Origin: Pararhizobium_B sp963838155
GTDB taxonomy: Bacteria; Pseudomonadota; Alphaproteobacteria; Rhizobiales; Rhizobiaceae
Length of the DNA stretch: 64,000 nt
Direction of reading: 5' to 3'
Assembly (NCBI GenBank): GCA_963838155.1
Contig: CAWIQE010000019.1
Location: 248,001-312,000 of the forward strand
Shown: positions 15,081 to 24,229 of the stretch, in pieces
Layout: the number at the start of each line of letters is the position of its first letter
Position numbering within the stretch: the first letter of the stretch is position 1
Notes under the pieces: generated by a model
The model's database searches: none
Seen by the model: the letters and a program-made list of their open reading frames with translations, nothing else
What the model was told of the DNA's origin: nothing
Program-made: the position numbers and the translations under genes

Positions 15081-16163
15081 ATGTCCGATCTGGAAGCCCT
15101 GAGGGAACGCATCCTAACCGACGTGGCGGGCGCCGCCGACGAGCAGGCGATCGAAGCGGTCCGCGTTTCCGCCCTCGGCAAGAAGGGGGCGGTCTCGGAG
15201 AAGCTCAAGACGCTCGGCTCGATGAGCCCGAAGGAGCGCCAGACGATGGGCCCGGCGATCAACGGGCTGAAGACCGAGGTGACGGAAGCGATCGCCCTGC
15301 GCAGGAGCGAACTGCGCGATGCGGCGATCGCCGAGCGGCTGTCGAAGGAGAGCGTGGACGTCACCCTGCCGGTGCGCGCCTCGCCGGCGGAGCGGGGCCG
15401 TATCCACCCGATCAGCCAGGTGACCGACGAGATCACCGCGATCTTCGCCGACATGGGCTTCGCCATCGCCGAGGGTCCGGACATCGAGACGGACTATTAC
15501 AATTTCACCGCGCTCAATTTCCCGGAAGGCCACCCGGCGCGCGAGATGCACGACACCTTCTTCTTCCCGCCCGACGAAACCGGCGAGCGCAAGGTGCTGA
15601 GGACGCACACCTCGCCGGTGCAGATCCGAACGATGGAGGCCCAGCGCCCGCCGATCCGCATCGTCATTCCCGGCAAGACCTACCGGCAGGATTCCGACGC
15701 CACGCACTCGCCGATGTTCCACCAGGTCGAGGGTCTCGTCGTGGACCGGACGGCGAACGTCGCCAACATGAAGTGGGTGCTGGAGGAGTTCTGCAAGGCC
15801 TATTTCGAGGTTCCGGCCGTGACGATGCGGTTCCGCCCGTCGTTCTTTCCCTTCACCGAGCCGAGCCTCGAGGTCGACATCCAGTGCGACCGGTCCGGCT
15901 CCGAGGTCCGGTTCGGGGAAGGCAGCGACTGGATGGAGATCCTCGGCTGCGGGATGGTGCACCCGAACGTGCTGAGACATGGCGGGCTCGATCCGGACGA
16001 ATACCAGGGCTTCGCCTGGGGCCTCGGCATCGACCGGATCGCGATGCTGAAATACGGCATGCCCGACCTCCGGGCCTTCTTCGACGCCGACCAGCGCTGG
16101 ATCGAGCACTACGGCTTCCGGCCGCTGGACATGCCGACGCTGTTCGGGGGCTTGAGCGCTTGA
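15081..16163 (+). CDS. pheS: Phenylalanine--tRNA ligase alpha subunit
   Basis: The 360-residue class II synthetase subunit has an N-terminal coiled coil (residues 1-90), motif 1 near GRIHPISQV, motif 2 (residues around KTYRQDSDATHSPMFHQVEG) and motif 3 (GLGIDRIAMLKYG). It forms an alpha2-beta2 enzyme with PheT. pheT is normally next; here a BrnT/BrnA pair lies between. The start at 15081 follows GAGA/AGAAG. Confidence 0.98.
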   Translation: MSDLEALRERILTDVAGAADEQAIEAVRVSALGKKGAVSEKLKTLGSMSPKERQTMGPAINGLKTEVTEAIALRRSELRDAAIAERLSKESVDVTLPVRASPAERGRIHPISQVTDEITAIFADMGFAIAEGPDIETDYYNFTALNFPEGHPAREMHDTFFFPPDETGERKVLRTHTSPVQIRTMEAQRPPIRIVIPGKTYRQDSDATHSPMFHQVEGLVVDRTANVANMKWVLEEFCKAYFEVPAVTMRFRPSFFPFTEPSLEVDIQCDRSGSEVRFGEGSDWMEILGCGMVHPNVLRHGGLDPDEYQGFAWGLGIDRIAMLKYGMPDLRAFFDADQRWIEHYGFRPLDMPTLFGGLSA

Positions 16164-16167
16164 TTTT

Positions 16168-16181
16168 ATCGTGACCACGAT
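16168..16181. promoter_or_regulatory. 14-bp palindrome upstream of brnT, probable BrnA operator
   Basis: ATCGTG (16168-16173), AC, CACGAT (16176-16181) is a near-perfect palindrome that begins 5 bp after the pheS stop and ends 6 bp before brnT. It sits in an A+T-rich patch (TTTTATC...TTAAATA) that could serve as a promoter. BrnA antitoxins repress their own operon through DNA palindromes, so this is the natural operator candidate. Confidence 0.5.
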
Positions 16182-16187
16182 TAAATA

Positions 16188-16475
16188 ATGGAGCTGGAAT
16201 GGAACGAAGAGAAGACGCTGAGAGAGCGCGGCCTCGATTTCGATGACATTCATCGTTTCGACCCCGAAAGTCTCGTGACGATCGCGGATGAGCGCCGGGA
16301 CTATGGCGAACCCCGCTACAACACGACCGGATCTCTCGACGGCGTCTTGTGCACCTTCTGCTGGACTCCACGCAACGGACGCATCCGCGTCATCTCGCTG
16401 AGGAAGATCAATGAGCGCGAACGCAAAGCCTACGAAGCATGGCAAGCCCGGAGGGGCGGCGCTTCCGACCCTTGA
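16188..16475 (+). CDS. brnT: BrnT family type II toxin (RelE-fold ribonuclease)
   Basis: BrnT toxins are RelE-like ribonucleases that inhibit translation. This 95-residue protein has the family start WNEEK...RGLDFDDI, a DERRDYGEPRYNTTG segment and the C-terminal RVISLRKINERERKAYEAW. The N-terminal helix appears three or four residues shorter than in typical members (no N-x-x-KHG stretch). The gene overlaps brnA by 65 bp, as in many brnTA operons. Toxin activity is inferred from the family. Confidence 0.87.
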   Translation: MELEWNEEKTLRERGLDFDDIHRFDPESLVTIADERRDYGEPRYNTTGSLDGVLCTFCWTPRNGRIRVISLRKINERERKAYEAWQARRGGASDP

Positions 16476-16773
16476 GGACGTGAGGACCGGCCGCGTGTCG
16501 CTCGACGACTACGAGGCCGCCCACGGGGAAGACGTGCCGCGGCTGAAAAAGGGCGACCTGTCACGCGGCCGGCCGATCGAAGACTTCCCGGGGCTGGCGC
16601 AGGCGCTGGAGCGCGGCCGCGGTCAGCGCGGACCGCAACGGGCGCCCGTCAAGGAGCGGGTGGGTCTTCGTCTGGACCGGGACGTCATCGAATTTTTCCG
16701 CGGGACGGGCCCGGGCTGGCAAACCAGGATCAACGACGTCCTGACCAAGCATGTGAAGCAAGAGAGGGACTGA
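16411..16773 (+). CDS. brnA: BrnA family antitoxin
   Basis: BrnA binds and neutralises BrnT and represses the operon through a ribbon-helix-helix-type C-terminus. This 120-residue protein ends with the family core RVGLRLDRDVIEFFRG, then GPGWQTRINDVLTKHV. Its N-terminal half is longer and richer in charged residues than in minimal members. It overlaps brnT in another frame and ends 55 bp before pheT, so transcription may continue into pheT. Confidence 0.85.
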   Translation: MSANAKPTKHGKPGGAALPTLEDVRTGRVSLDDYEAAHGEDVPRLKKGDLSRGRPIEDFPGLAQALERGRGQRGPQRAPVKERVGLRLDRDVIEFFRGTGPGWQTRINDVLTKHVKQERD

Positions 16774-16828
16774 TTCGGCCGAGCGAAGGCCAAGCGTCCG
16801 TCCCCTTATTCCGAAAGCAAAAAAGACA

Positions 16829-19243
16829 ATGAAATTCACGCTCTCCTGGCTCAAGGACCACCTGGACACCGAGGCTACGCTCGACGAGATCGTCGAGCGC
16901 CTGACGATGATCGGGCTCGAAGTGGAATCCGTGGACGACAAGTCCGCCTTCCGGCCTTTCACCATCGCGCGCGTCGTTTCGGCGGAGAAGCACCCGGACG
17001 CCGACAAGCTCAAGGTGCTGAGGGTCGACACCGGGGCCGGCGAACCGGTGCAGGTCGTGTGCGGCGCGCCCAATGCGCGGGCGGGCCTCGTCGGCGCCTT
17101 CGCGGCGCCGGGGACCTACGTGCCCGGGATCGACCTGACGCTTTCCGTCGGCACCATCCGCGGCGTGGAGAGCCGCGGCATGATGTGCTCGGAGCGCGAG
17201 CTCCAGATGTCGGACGAGCACTCCGGCATCATCGACCTGCCGGAGGACGCCCCGGTCGGGCAGAGCTTCGCCGCCTATGCCGGGCTCGACGATCCGGTCG
17301 TCGAGATCAACCTCACACCGAACCGCCCCGACTGCACCGGCGTCGCCGGCATCGCGCGCGACCTTGCCGCCGCCGGCCTCGGTACGGTCCGGACGCCCGC
17401 CGTGGACGCCGTGGCGGGCGAAGGCCCCTCACCGGTCAAGGTCGGCCTCGACTTCGGCGATACGCCGTCGCTCTGCCCGGGCTTCGCGCTCAGGATGGTG
17501 CGCGGCGTGACCAACGGCCGCAGCCCGAAATGGATGCAGCAGCGGCTGATCGCGATCGGCCTCAGGCCGATCAACGCGCTGGTGGACATCACCAACTACA
17601 TCACGTTCGACCGCGGGCGGCCGCTCCACGTCTTCGACGCCGCGAAGGTTTCGGGCGACCTTACGGTTCGCCGGGCGAAGGAGGGCGAGACGGTGCTGGC
17701 CCTGGACGGGCGCACCTACGCGCTCGACCCGCAGGTCTGCGTCATCGCCGATGCCGACGGCGTCGAATCCATCGCCGGCGTGATGGGGGGCGAGCATTCG
17801 GGCTGCGACGAGACCACGACGGACGTGCTGATCGAGTCCGCGCTCTGGGAGCCCGCCAACGTCGCCAGGACGGGCCGGTCGCTCGGCATCATCACCGACG
17901 CGCGCTATCGCTTCGAGCGCGGCGTCGATCCGGAATTCATGGTGCCGGGCCTGGACCTCGCCACGAAGCTGGTGCGCGACATCTGCGGCGGCACGCCGAG
18001 CGCGGCCGAGATCGTCGGGTACCGTCCGCCCGAGCCCAAGGTCGTCGCGTTTCCGGTCGCCGAGGTCGAGCGGCTGACGGGGATCGCGGTGCCGGCGGGG
18101 GAATGCCTCGATATCCTCGAGCGGCTCGGCTTCCGGCCGGAGGGCGAAGGCGCGGTCGTGCCGGTGGAGGTGCCGAGCTGGCGCCCCGACATCGACGGCA
18201 AGGCGGACCTCGTCGAGGAGGTCATGCGCATCCACGGTGTCGACAGGATCGAGCCGCGCCCGCTGCCGGGCCACGGCGCCGTCAACGGGCCGATCCTGAC
18301 GCCGCTGCAGATCCGCACCCGCGCCGCAAAGCGCGCGCTGGCCGCGCGCGGCATGCTGGAGGCGGTCACTTGGTCGTTCATACCGGGGCCCCATGCGGAG
18401 GCGTTCGGCGGCGGCAGGTCCGAGTTGCGGCTCGCGAACCCGATCGCCGCCGACATGTCCGACATGCGCCCGTCGCTGCTGCCGGGCCTGCTCTCGGCCG
18501 CGCAGCGCAATGCGGACCGGGGGTTCGCCGACGCCGCCATGTTCGAGGTGTCCGGCACCTATGACGGCGATACGCCGGAGACGCAGCGGCGCGTGGCCGG
18601 CGGCGTGCGCCGCGGCACGGCGACGCTCACGGGCGCGGGACGCCACTGGGACGGCGCGGCCGCGCCGGTCGGCGTGTTCGACGCCAAGGCGGATGCCTTC
18701 GCGGTGCTCGAAGCCTGCGGGCTCTCGACGGACAAGCTGCAGGTCGAACGCGGCGGGCCGGACTGGTACCACCCGGGCCGCTCGGGGACGATCCGGCTCG
18801 GACCGAAGATCGTGCTCGGCCATTTCGGCGAATTCCACCCGAAGACGCTGGAGGCGCTCGACGTGTCGGGGCAGCTCTGCGGCTTCGAGGTCTATCTGGA
18901 CGCCCTGCCCGAGCCGAAGAGGAAGACGACCCGCACCCGGCCTCCCCTGGAGCTGTCGCCGTTCCAGACGGTCCGCCGCGACTTCGCCTTCGTCGTCGAC
19001 CGTTCGGTCGAGGCGGCGACGGTGCTGCGCGCCGCGGCCGGGGCCGACAAGAAGCTGATCACCGGCGTCCGGGTGTTCGACCTCTTCGAGGGTCCCTCGC
19101 TCGGCGAGGGCAAGAAGTCGCTGGCCATCGAGGTGTCCATCCAGCCGGCCAGGCGCACCCTGACGGACGAGGACCTGGAGGCGCTCGCCGCCTCGATCGT
19201 CGACAACGTGACGCGGTCGACGGGTGGGACGCTGCGCGGATAG
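16829..19243 (+). CDS. pheT: Phenylalanine--tRNA ligase beta subunit
   Basis: The 804-residue beta subunit has the N-terminal OB-fold tRNA-binding domain (HPDADKLKVLRVDTG, residues about 55-70), the B3/B4 editing domain (NLTPNRPDCTGVAGIARDL and following), a B5 domain and a C-terminal ferredoxin-like anticodon-binding domain (YDLFEG-like VFDLFEGPSLGEGKKSLA). The length is normal. It is separated from pheS by the toxin-antitoxin pair, so expression depends on read-through or a promoter within brnTA. Confidence 0.98.
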   Translation: MKFTLSWLKDHLDTEATLDEIVERLTMIGLEVESVDDKSAFRPFTIARVVSAEKHPDADKLKVLRVDTGAGEPVQVVCGAPNARAGLVGAFAAPGTYVPGIDLTLSVGTIRGVESRGMMCSERELQMSDEHSGIIDLPEDAPVGQSFAAYAGLDDPVVEINLTPNRPDCTGVAGIARDLAAAGLGTVRTPAVDAVAGEGPSPVKVGLDFGDTPSLCPGFALRMVRGVTNGRSPKWMQQRLIAIGLRPINALVDITNYITFDRGRPLHVFDAAKVSGDLTVRRAKEGETVLALDGRTYALDPQVCVIADADGVESIAGVMGGEHSGCDETTTDVLIESALWEPANVARTGRSLGIITDARYRFERGVDPEFMVPGLDLATKLVRDICGGTPSAAEIVGYRPPEPKVVAFPVAEVERLTGIAVPAGECLDILERLGFRPEGEGAVVPVEVPSWRPDIDGKADLVEEVMRIHGVDRIEPRPLPGHGAVNGPILTPLQIRTRAAKRALAARGMLEAVTWSFIPGPHAEAFGGGRSELRLANPIAADMSDMRPSLLPGLLSAAQRNADRGFADAAMFEVSGTYDGDTPETQRRVAGGVRRGTATLTGAGRHWDGAAAPVGVFDAKADAFAVLEACGLSTDKLQVERGGPDWYHPGRSGTIRLGPKIVLGHFGEFHPKTLEALDVSGQLCGFEVYLDALPEPKRKTTRTRPPLELSPFQTVRRDFAFVVDRSVEAATVLRAAAGADKKLITGVRVFDLFEGPSLGEGKKSLAIEVSIQPARRTLTDEDLEALAASIVDNVTRSTGGTLRG

Positions 19244-19275
19244 GGGCGCCGTTCCGGCGGCGGGGAACGCCCTTT
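19244..19275 (+). terminator. Hairpin with short T run after pheT
   Basis: GGGC and GTTCC (19244-19255) pair with GGAAC and GCCC (19264-19272), with a small internal bulge, and are followed by TTT. The structure starts directly at the pheT stop. It is a probable but imperfect intrinsic terminator. Confidence 0.4.
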
Positions 19276-19328
19276 CGCTCGCCGCCCGAAGGCTGTAGCC
19301 TTCCTGCGAGGTTTGAAGGAGGCTAGCG

Positions 19329-20315
19329 ATGTTCCGGTGGGGAATCCTGTCGACGGCCAAGATCGCGCGCGCGTTCGTGGTTCCGCAGATGCTCGAGGCC
19401 GAAAACTGCGTGGTCTCGGCGGTCGCGAGCCGCGAGCGGGCCCGCGCGGAGGCCTTCGCCGCCCGTTTCGGCATTTCCCGGGCCTATGGCTCCTACGAAG
19501 AGCTTCTCGAAAGCGACTCCGTCGACGGCATCTACATTCCGCTGCCCACGTCGCAGCACGTCGAATGGAGCCGCAAGGCCGCCGACGCCGGCAAGCACGT
19601 CCTCTGCGAGAAGCCGATCGCATTGTCGGCCGGCGACATCGGCGAGCTGATCGCGGCGCGCGAGCGCAACGGCGTCCTCGTCGCCGAGGCCTTCATGGTG
19701 TTCTACCACCCGCAATGGCACCGGGTGCGCGACCTGATCGCCGAGGGCGCGATCGGGACGCTCAGGCACGTGCAGGGGGCCTTCTCCTACTTCAACACCG
19801 ACCCCGCGAACATGCGAAACCGGCTGGCGCTCGGCGGCGGCGGCCTGCTCGACATCGGCGTCTACCCGACCGTGGCAACGCGCCTGGCGACCGGGCAGGA
19901 GCCGCGACGCGTCCAGGCGACGGTCGAGCGCGACCCGGATTTCGGAACCGACCGCTACGCGAGCGTCAAGGCCGACTTCGGGGGCTTCGAGCTGACGTTC
20001 TACTGCTCCACCCAGATGGCCGCCCGCCAGGTCATGGTCTTTCACGGGGACGAGGGCTTCATCGAGGTGGCCGAGCCGTTCAATGCCGGATCCTTCGGGG
20101 AACCGAAGGTGGTCCTGGCCGACCGCGGGCACGCGCAGGAGACGGTCTTCCGGTTCGCCGGCGTGCGCCAGTACCGGCTCGAGGCGGAGGCGTTCGCCAG
20201 GCGCGCGCTCGGCGAGGACGTGCCGGTCTTCACGCTGGAGCAGTCGGTGCTGAACCAGAAGGTCATCGACGCCATATTCCGCGCCGGCGGGCACGACGGA
20301 TGGGAAGCGGTCTGA
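19329..20315 (+). CDS. Gfo/Idh/MocA family NAD(P)-dependent oxidoreductase
   Basis: The 328-residue protein has an N-terminal Rossmann domain (WGILSTAKIARAFVVPQM, then the CEKPIALS motif with the catalytic-type Lys near residue 97) and a C-terminal alpha/beta domain with GGGLLDIGVYP. Family members act on sugars, inositols or dihydrodiols; it is closest in style to the dihydrodiol/xylose dehydrogenase group. GGAGG lies 6 nt before the ATG. No sugar operon surrounds it, so the substrate is unknown. Confidence 0.88.
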   Translation: MFRWGILSTAKIARAFVVPQMLEAENCVVSAVASRERARAEAFAARFGISRAYGSYEELLESDSVDGIYIPLPTSQHVEWSRKAADAGKHVLCEKPIALSAGDIGELIAARERNGVLVAEAFMVFYHPQWHRVRDLIAEGAIGTLRHVQGAFSYFNTDPANMRNRLALGGGGLLDIGVYPTVATRLATGQEPRRVQATVERDPDFGTDRYASVKADFGGFELTFYCSTQMAARQVMVFHGDEGFIEVAEPFNAGSFGEPKVVLADRGHAQETVFRFAGVRQYRLEAEAFARRALGEDVPVFTLEQSVLNQKVIDAIFRAGGHDGWEAV

Positions 20316-20345
20316 CTGCGGGCGGAATGCGTTTCGCCCCGCAGG

Positions 20346-20720
20346 CTACTGCCGGAAGACGAAGCGCGAATAGCCGTTGTAGGAGACGATCTGCGCGCAG
20401 CCCGACGAGACCATGAGGGCCAGGAGGGGCGGCACGTTGCGGTCGATCAGCAGCAGGATCGTATAGACCCCGTAGTTCACGAGGCTGGACGAGAGGCCGA
20501 CGCTCCAGTAGCGGGCGCCTTCCATGGCCAGCGAATGCGCGCTCCGGTCGAAGGTGAAGTTGCGGTTGATCAGCCAGGTGCAGCACAGCGCTCCGCCGAT
20601 GGCGACGAGCCGGGCCGAAAACGCGTCGAAATGGCCGAAGCGCATCAAGACGACCAGGATGCCGACGTCGACCAGGAAGCCGACGCTGCCGGCGATAAGG
20701 AACGAAAAATATCTTTTCAT
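20346..20720 (-). CDS. GtrA family membrane protein
   Basis: GtrA proteins are small four-helix membrane proteins thought to flip or carry polyprenyl-linked sugars. The 124-residue product has four hydrophobic segments (about residues 5-27, 35-53, 72-92 and 98-118) and the family features GSVGFLVDVGILVVL and NRNFTFDRS. GGAG precedes the ATG at 20720. It is divergent from the large GT-C-like membrane protein at 21000, a plausible functional partner. Confidence 0.87.
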   Translation of the reverse strand: MKRYFSFLIAGSVGFLVDVGILVVLMRFGHFDAFSARLVAIGGALCCTWLINRNFTFDRSAHSLAMEGARYWSVGLSSSLVNYGVYTILLLIDRNVPPLLALMVSSGCAQIVSYNGYSRFVFRQ

Positions 20721-20999
20721 GCCGCTCCGATACGAGCCCGATTCGGTTGCCTCGACTTTTCAAGCGGGTCTGACGGCGGGACGGCACCCCAAGCCGATGC
20801 CCGACGTCGCAAGAAGTCGATCGAAGTGGCTCGATCTTGCACGGTCGACGGCGGGGGAGTCAAGTTTGCCGCCTGCGACCTCTTGGCCGAGGGCCGCCGC
20901 GGCTGCGGCGGCGGGAAGTTGTATCCATTGACCATTTACGATTTATTGGCGGTGTTCGTCTAACGTTCGCGGCTCGGAAAGCTGAGCTTGGAGATGCGG

Positions 21000-22829
21000 A
21001 TGTCCGAGGCTGTGTCGAGCGTCGACCCCATGGGCCGCCAGGTGCCGCGCGCGCGGGCGACGGTTGCCGGAGCGTGCTTTCGCATCGCCCTTCACTACGC
21101 CGTTCCGATCGCCGCATTCCTGATCACGAGGCAGTTTCTCAAGACCGACGACTATGTCGGCACCGGCAACGACAACTGGATGCGGCTCGTCGAGGTGCGC
21201 GACTTCCTGGCCGGCCAAGGCTGGTTCGACACCCACCAGTACCGGCTCGGATTTCCCGGCGGCACGCTGATGCACTGGTCGCGGTTCGTCGATCTGCCGA
21301 TCGCCGCCATGATCGCCTTCTTCTCGGCGTTCCTGCCGCAACAGAAGGCGGAGGCCGTGGCGCTGGCCATATGGCCGACCGTCATGCTCCTGCCGCTGCT
21401 GACGGGCGTCGCCCTTGCCGGATGGCGCCTGGCGGAACGGACGGGAGCGCATTTCGCCGTCGGCCTGACGGCCCTCTTCGCGGTCAGCGTGCAGCGTTTC
21501 GCGCCGGGCGCGATCGATCACGACAATTTGCAGATGGCGCTGATGGCGCTGGCGACCGCCATGCTGCTCGACCGCAGCTACGGCGCGCGCTCCTTCGCCG
21601 TCGCCGGCTTCCTCTGCGGCGCCTCCATCGCGATCGGCGCGGAGACGACGCCCTATGTCGCCGTCATGTGCGCCGTCGCGGCCGTTCTTTGGGCGTGGGA
21701 GGGCCAGGCCATGGCGCGGGCCGCGCAGGCGTTCGGCCTCGCGTTCAGCGCGACGCTCGCCGCCGCCTTCTATTCCACGACGCCGCCGGCCCTCTACTCG
21801 ACCGTCAGGTGCGATTCCCTGTCGGTCGGCTTCTTCGCGCTCGGAGCGCTCGGCGGCGGCCTGCTCTTCGCGGCGGCTGCGACCGCCGCGTCGCGACGGT
21901 CCCGGACGCTGCGCTTCGCCGTCCTTGCGGGGTGCGGCGCGGCGGTTGCCGCCACGGCGCTCGCCGTCGCGCCGCAATGCCTGCGGAGCCCTTATGCGGG
22001 CCTCGATCCGCTGCTTGTGAAGCTCTGGCTGAACCATGTGTCCGAAGCGCGCTCGGTGATCGCCGAATACCGCCGCTGGCCCTTCTCGGCGAGCGCGTTC
22101 TACGCCACGCCGGTGCTGGCGATGCTCGTCTGCGCCGTCCGCATCGCGAAGGCCGACCGCAGCCAGGCCCACCTCATGCTCCTGGCGCTCCTCGTCGCTT
22201 CGCTGGGCGTTACGCTCACGCAGCTGCGCGGCAGCCTCTTCTCGTCGCTCTTCGCCGTGGTGCCGCTCTCGGCGATGGTCGCGGACGTGCGCAGGCGCTA
22301 CCTCGCCGCGCCCGGCCGTCTCGCCGTGCCCTATGTCGCGTCGGTGGTGGCATCCTCGGCGCCGGTGTGGGGGTTCGGCGGCGCGGCGCTCGCGCACGTG
22401 TTCGGCGGCAAGGAGATCCGCCAGGCGGACAAGTCTGCCGACTGCCGCGGCGAGAAGACCATGGCGCCGCTGCTCCACCAGCCGGTGGGGCTCGTCGCCG
22501 GCCCGTCGAACATGGGGGTGGGCGTGCTTCGCTTCACCGGCCAGCGCGTGCTGGCGGCGCCCTACCATCGAAACGCCGCCGGGCTGACGGCCGCCCTGAA
22601 GATCGAGATGGCGCCGCCGGAGAAAGCGCGGGAGCTGCTGCGCAAGGACGGCGTGACCCTCCTCGCCTATTGCGCCGGCGATCCCGAGACCACCTATCTG
22701 CGCCACGAGGCGCCGCACGGCCTGCTCGCCGAAATCGCCCGCGGGCACGTTCCGGCCTATCTGTCGTTGCTGCCCGAAAGCGCGGGCGGAGCGGCCAAGT
22801 TCTACCGGGTGCTCCCGGCCGCGAAGTAG
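21000..22829 (+). CDS. Large polytopic membrane protein, GT-C glycosyltransferase-like
   Basis: The 609-residue protein has a signal-anchor-like first helix, an acidic loop (TGNDNWMRLVEVRDFL), then HWSRFVDLPIAAMIAFFS, about ten further hydrophobic segments and a periplasmic-type C-terminal domain from about residue 465. An acidic first loop followed by many helices and a soluble C-terminus is the layout of GT-C transferases such as the STT3/AglB and ArnT groups, but I see no signature that proves it. ATG 21000 is preferred over TTG 20988 because GGAG lies 7 nt ahead of it. The upstream gap holds an A+T-rich promoter-like region near 20935-20955. The divergent GtrA gene supports a role in surface glycans. 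Confidence 0.6.
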   Translation: MSEAVSSVDPMGRQVPRARATVAGACFRIALHYAVPIAAFLITRQFLKTDDYVGTGNDNWMRLVEVRDFLAGQGWFDTHQYRLGFPGGTLMHWSRFVDLPIAAMIAFFSAFLPQQKAEAVALAIWPTVMLLPLLTGVALAGWRLAERTGAHFAVGLTALFAVSVQRFAPGAIDHDNLQMALMALATAMLLDRSYGARSFAVAGFLCGASIAIGAETTPYVAVMCAVAAVLWAWEGQAMARAAQAFGLAFSATLAAAFYSTTPPALYSTVRCDSLSVGFFALGALGGGLLFAAAATAASRRSRTLRFAVLAGCGAAVAATALAVAPQCLRSPYAGLDPLLVKLWLNHVSEARSVIAEYRRWPFSASAFYATPVLAMLVCAVRIAKADRSQAHLMLLALLVASLGVTLTQLRGSLFSSLFAVVPLSAMVADVRRRYLAAPGRLAVPYVASVVASSAPVWGFGGAALAHVFGGKEIRQADKSADCRGEKTMAPLLHQPVGLVAGPSNMGVGVLRFTGQRVLAAPYHRNAAGLTAALKIEMAPPEKARELLRKDGVTLLAYCAGDPETTYLRHEAPHGLLAEIARGHVPAYLSLLPESAGGAAKFYRVLPAAK

Positions 22830-22846
22830 CGGGCGGCGGCCCTGGA

Positions 22847-22999
22847 GCGTGTCCGCGTTTCACGGAATCGCGGACACGCTCTATCTCTTTGTTTTTACGC
22901 GCTTCCGGACGGAAAACCGGTTCCCACTTTTCCTGGAAGCGCTTGTTTGTCTGCCGCGCTTCCGGACGGAAAACCGGTTCCCACTTTTCCTGGAAGCGC
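22847..22999. repeat. RIME-like repeat: module 1 plus two module-2 copies
   Basis: Module 1 has stem GCGTGTCCGC/GCGGACACGC (22847-22856/22870-22879) around the invariant loop GTTTCACGGAATC. Module 2 lies at 22899-22942 and 22956-22999 with outer stem GCGCTTCC/GGAAGCGC. Compared with 10121-10153, two bases of the module-1 stem have changed on both arms. It fills the gap between the membrane-protein gene and mepA. Confidence 0.8.
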
Positions 23000-23087
23000 T
23001 CTATTATCGCCCGGGGAAGGACCCTATCCTCGGAGGCCGGGTGATTCGGGCGGTTCCCGATCCGGCCCAGGCGGAGACTGGACGAGC

Positions 23088-24101
23088 ATGGCGATCTCCT
23101 CGCGGTCGAGCCGGCCGACGGCTCCTATCCGGTTTCTTGCGGCGCTTCTCCTCGTTGCAGCGGCATGCGGCTTCCACGCGCAGGCGCAGGCCGGCGAGGG
23201 CATGGCGGCCAAGACGCTGTTCGGCGCGAAGGTGCTGCCTGCGGCGCTGCAGCCCGATTCGATCGGGTTCTACGCCAAGGGCTGCCTGGCGGGCGCCGTC
23301 GAGCTGCCGGCGACCGGCCCGACATGGCAGGTGATGCGCCCTTCCCGCAACCGTGCCTGGGGCAATCCGGTGCTGATCCGGCTCATCGAAACGCTGTCGC
23401 GCGACGCCGCCGCCCGGGACGGCTGGCGTGGCCTGCTCGTGGGCGACCTCTCCCAGCCGCGCGGCGGGCCGATGGTGAACGGGCACGCCTCGCACCAGAT
23501 CGGGCTCGATGCGGACATCTGGCTCACGCCGATGCCGGACCGCCTGCTCTCGACCGCGGAGCGGGAGACCATGCAGGCGCCCTCCATGGTGAAGCGCGGA
23601 ACGCTGGAGCTCGATCCCTCGACCTGGACCGACGCCCGGGCCCGGCTGATCATGCAGGCGGCGAGCTATCCGCAGGTGCAGAGGATCTTCGTCCATCCGG
23701 CGATCAAGAAGCGTCTCTGCCAGATGTGGCACGGCGACCGGTCCGCGCTCGGCAAGGTCCGCCCCTATTGGGGCCACATGTCGCACATGCACATCCGCAT
23801 TACGTGCCCCGGCAACTCGCCCGACTGCAAGCCGCAGCACGGGATACCGGCCGGCGACGGCTGCGGGCGGCAGCTCGCCTGGTGGTTCACCGACGAGCCG
23901 TGGAAGCCGGCCAAGCCGTCGAAGAAGCCGGTCAAGCCCCGCGTGACGACCCTCGCCGACCTTCCCTCCGCCTGCAGGGCGGTGCTCCGGGCGCCGGCTG
24001 CGGCGATGGCCGCGCAGCCCTCGGCGATGGCGGCGGCTGCGGCCGAAACCCCGCAGGCACCGGATCTCCCCGTGCCGGCGCCGCGCCCGACGAACCGCTG
24101 A
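23088..24101 (+). CDS. mepA: Penicillin-insensitive murein endopeptidase MepA
   Basis: MepA is a zinc LAS-family (M74) endopeptidase that cuts D-Ala-mDAP cross-links in peptidoglycan in the periplasm. The 337-residue protein has a signal peptide (hydrophobic stretch FLAALLLVAAACGF, cleavage near QAQAGEG), zinc ligands in NGHASHQIGLDADIW and in WGHMSHMHIRI, and paired cysteines. The C-terminus is a Pro/Ala/Lys-rich tail of low complexity. ATG 23088 was chosen because upstream codons fall in the repeat. Confidence 0.92.
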   Translation: MAISSRSSRPTAPIRFLAALLLVAAACGFHAQAQAGEGMAAKTLFGAKVLPAALQPDSIGFYAKGCLAGAVELPATGPTWQVMRPSRNRAWGNPVLIRLIETLSRDAAARDGWRGLLVGDLSQPRGGPMVNGHASHQIGLDADIWLTPMPDRLLSTAERETMQAPSMVKRGTLELDPSTWTDARARLIMQAASYPQVQRIFVHPAIKKRLCQMWHGDRSALGKVRPYWGHMSHMHIRITCPGNSPDCKPQHGIPAGDGCGRQLAWWFTDEPWKPAKPSKKPVKPRVTTLADLPSACRAVLRAPAAAMAAQPSAMAAAAAETPQAPDLPVPAPRPTNR

Positions 24102-24229
24102 CGGCCCCCGAGCGGGGCCTCGCCGGATTCCGCCTCGCGTCGCTTTCTTTGGCCCGGTGCATTGGCTATAGACTGGGGTCTCCGATCGTTCGGGCCGCCC
24201 GCGCGGGGCCCTTGCCGGAAGGCCGAGAG

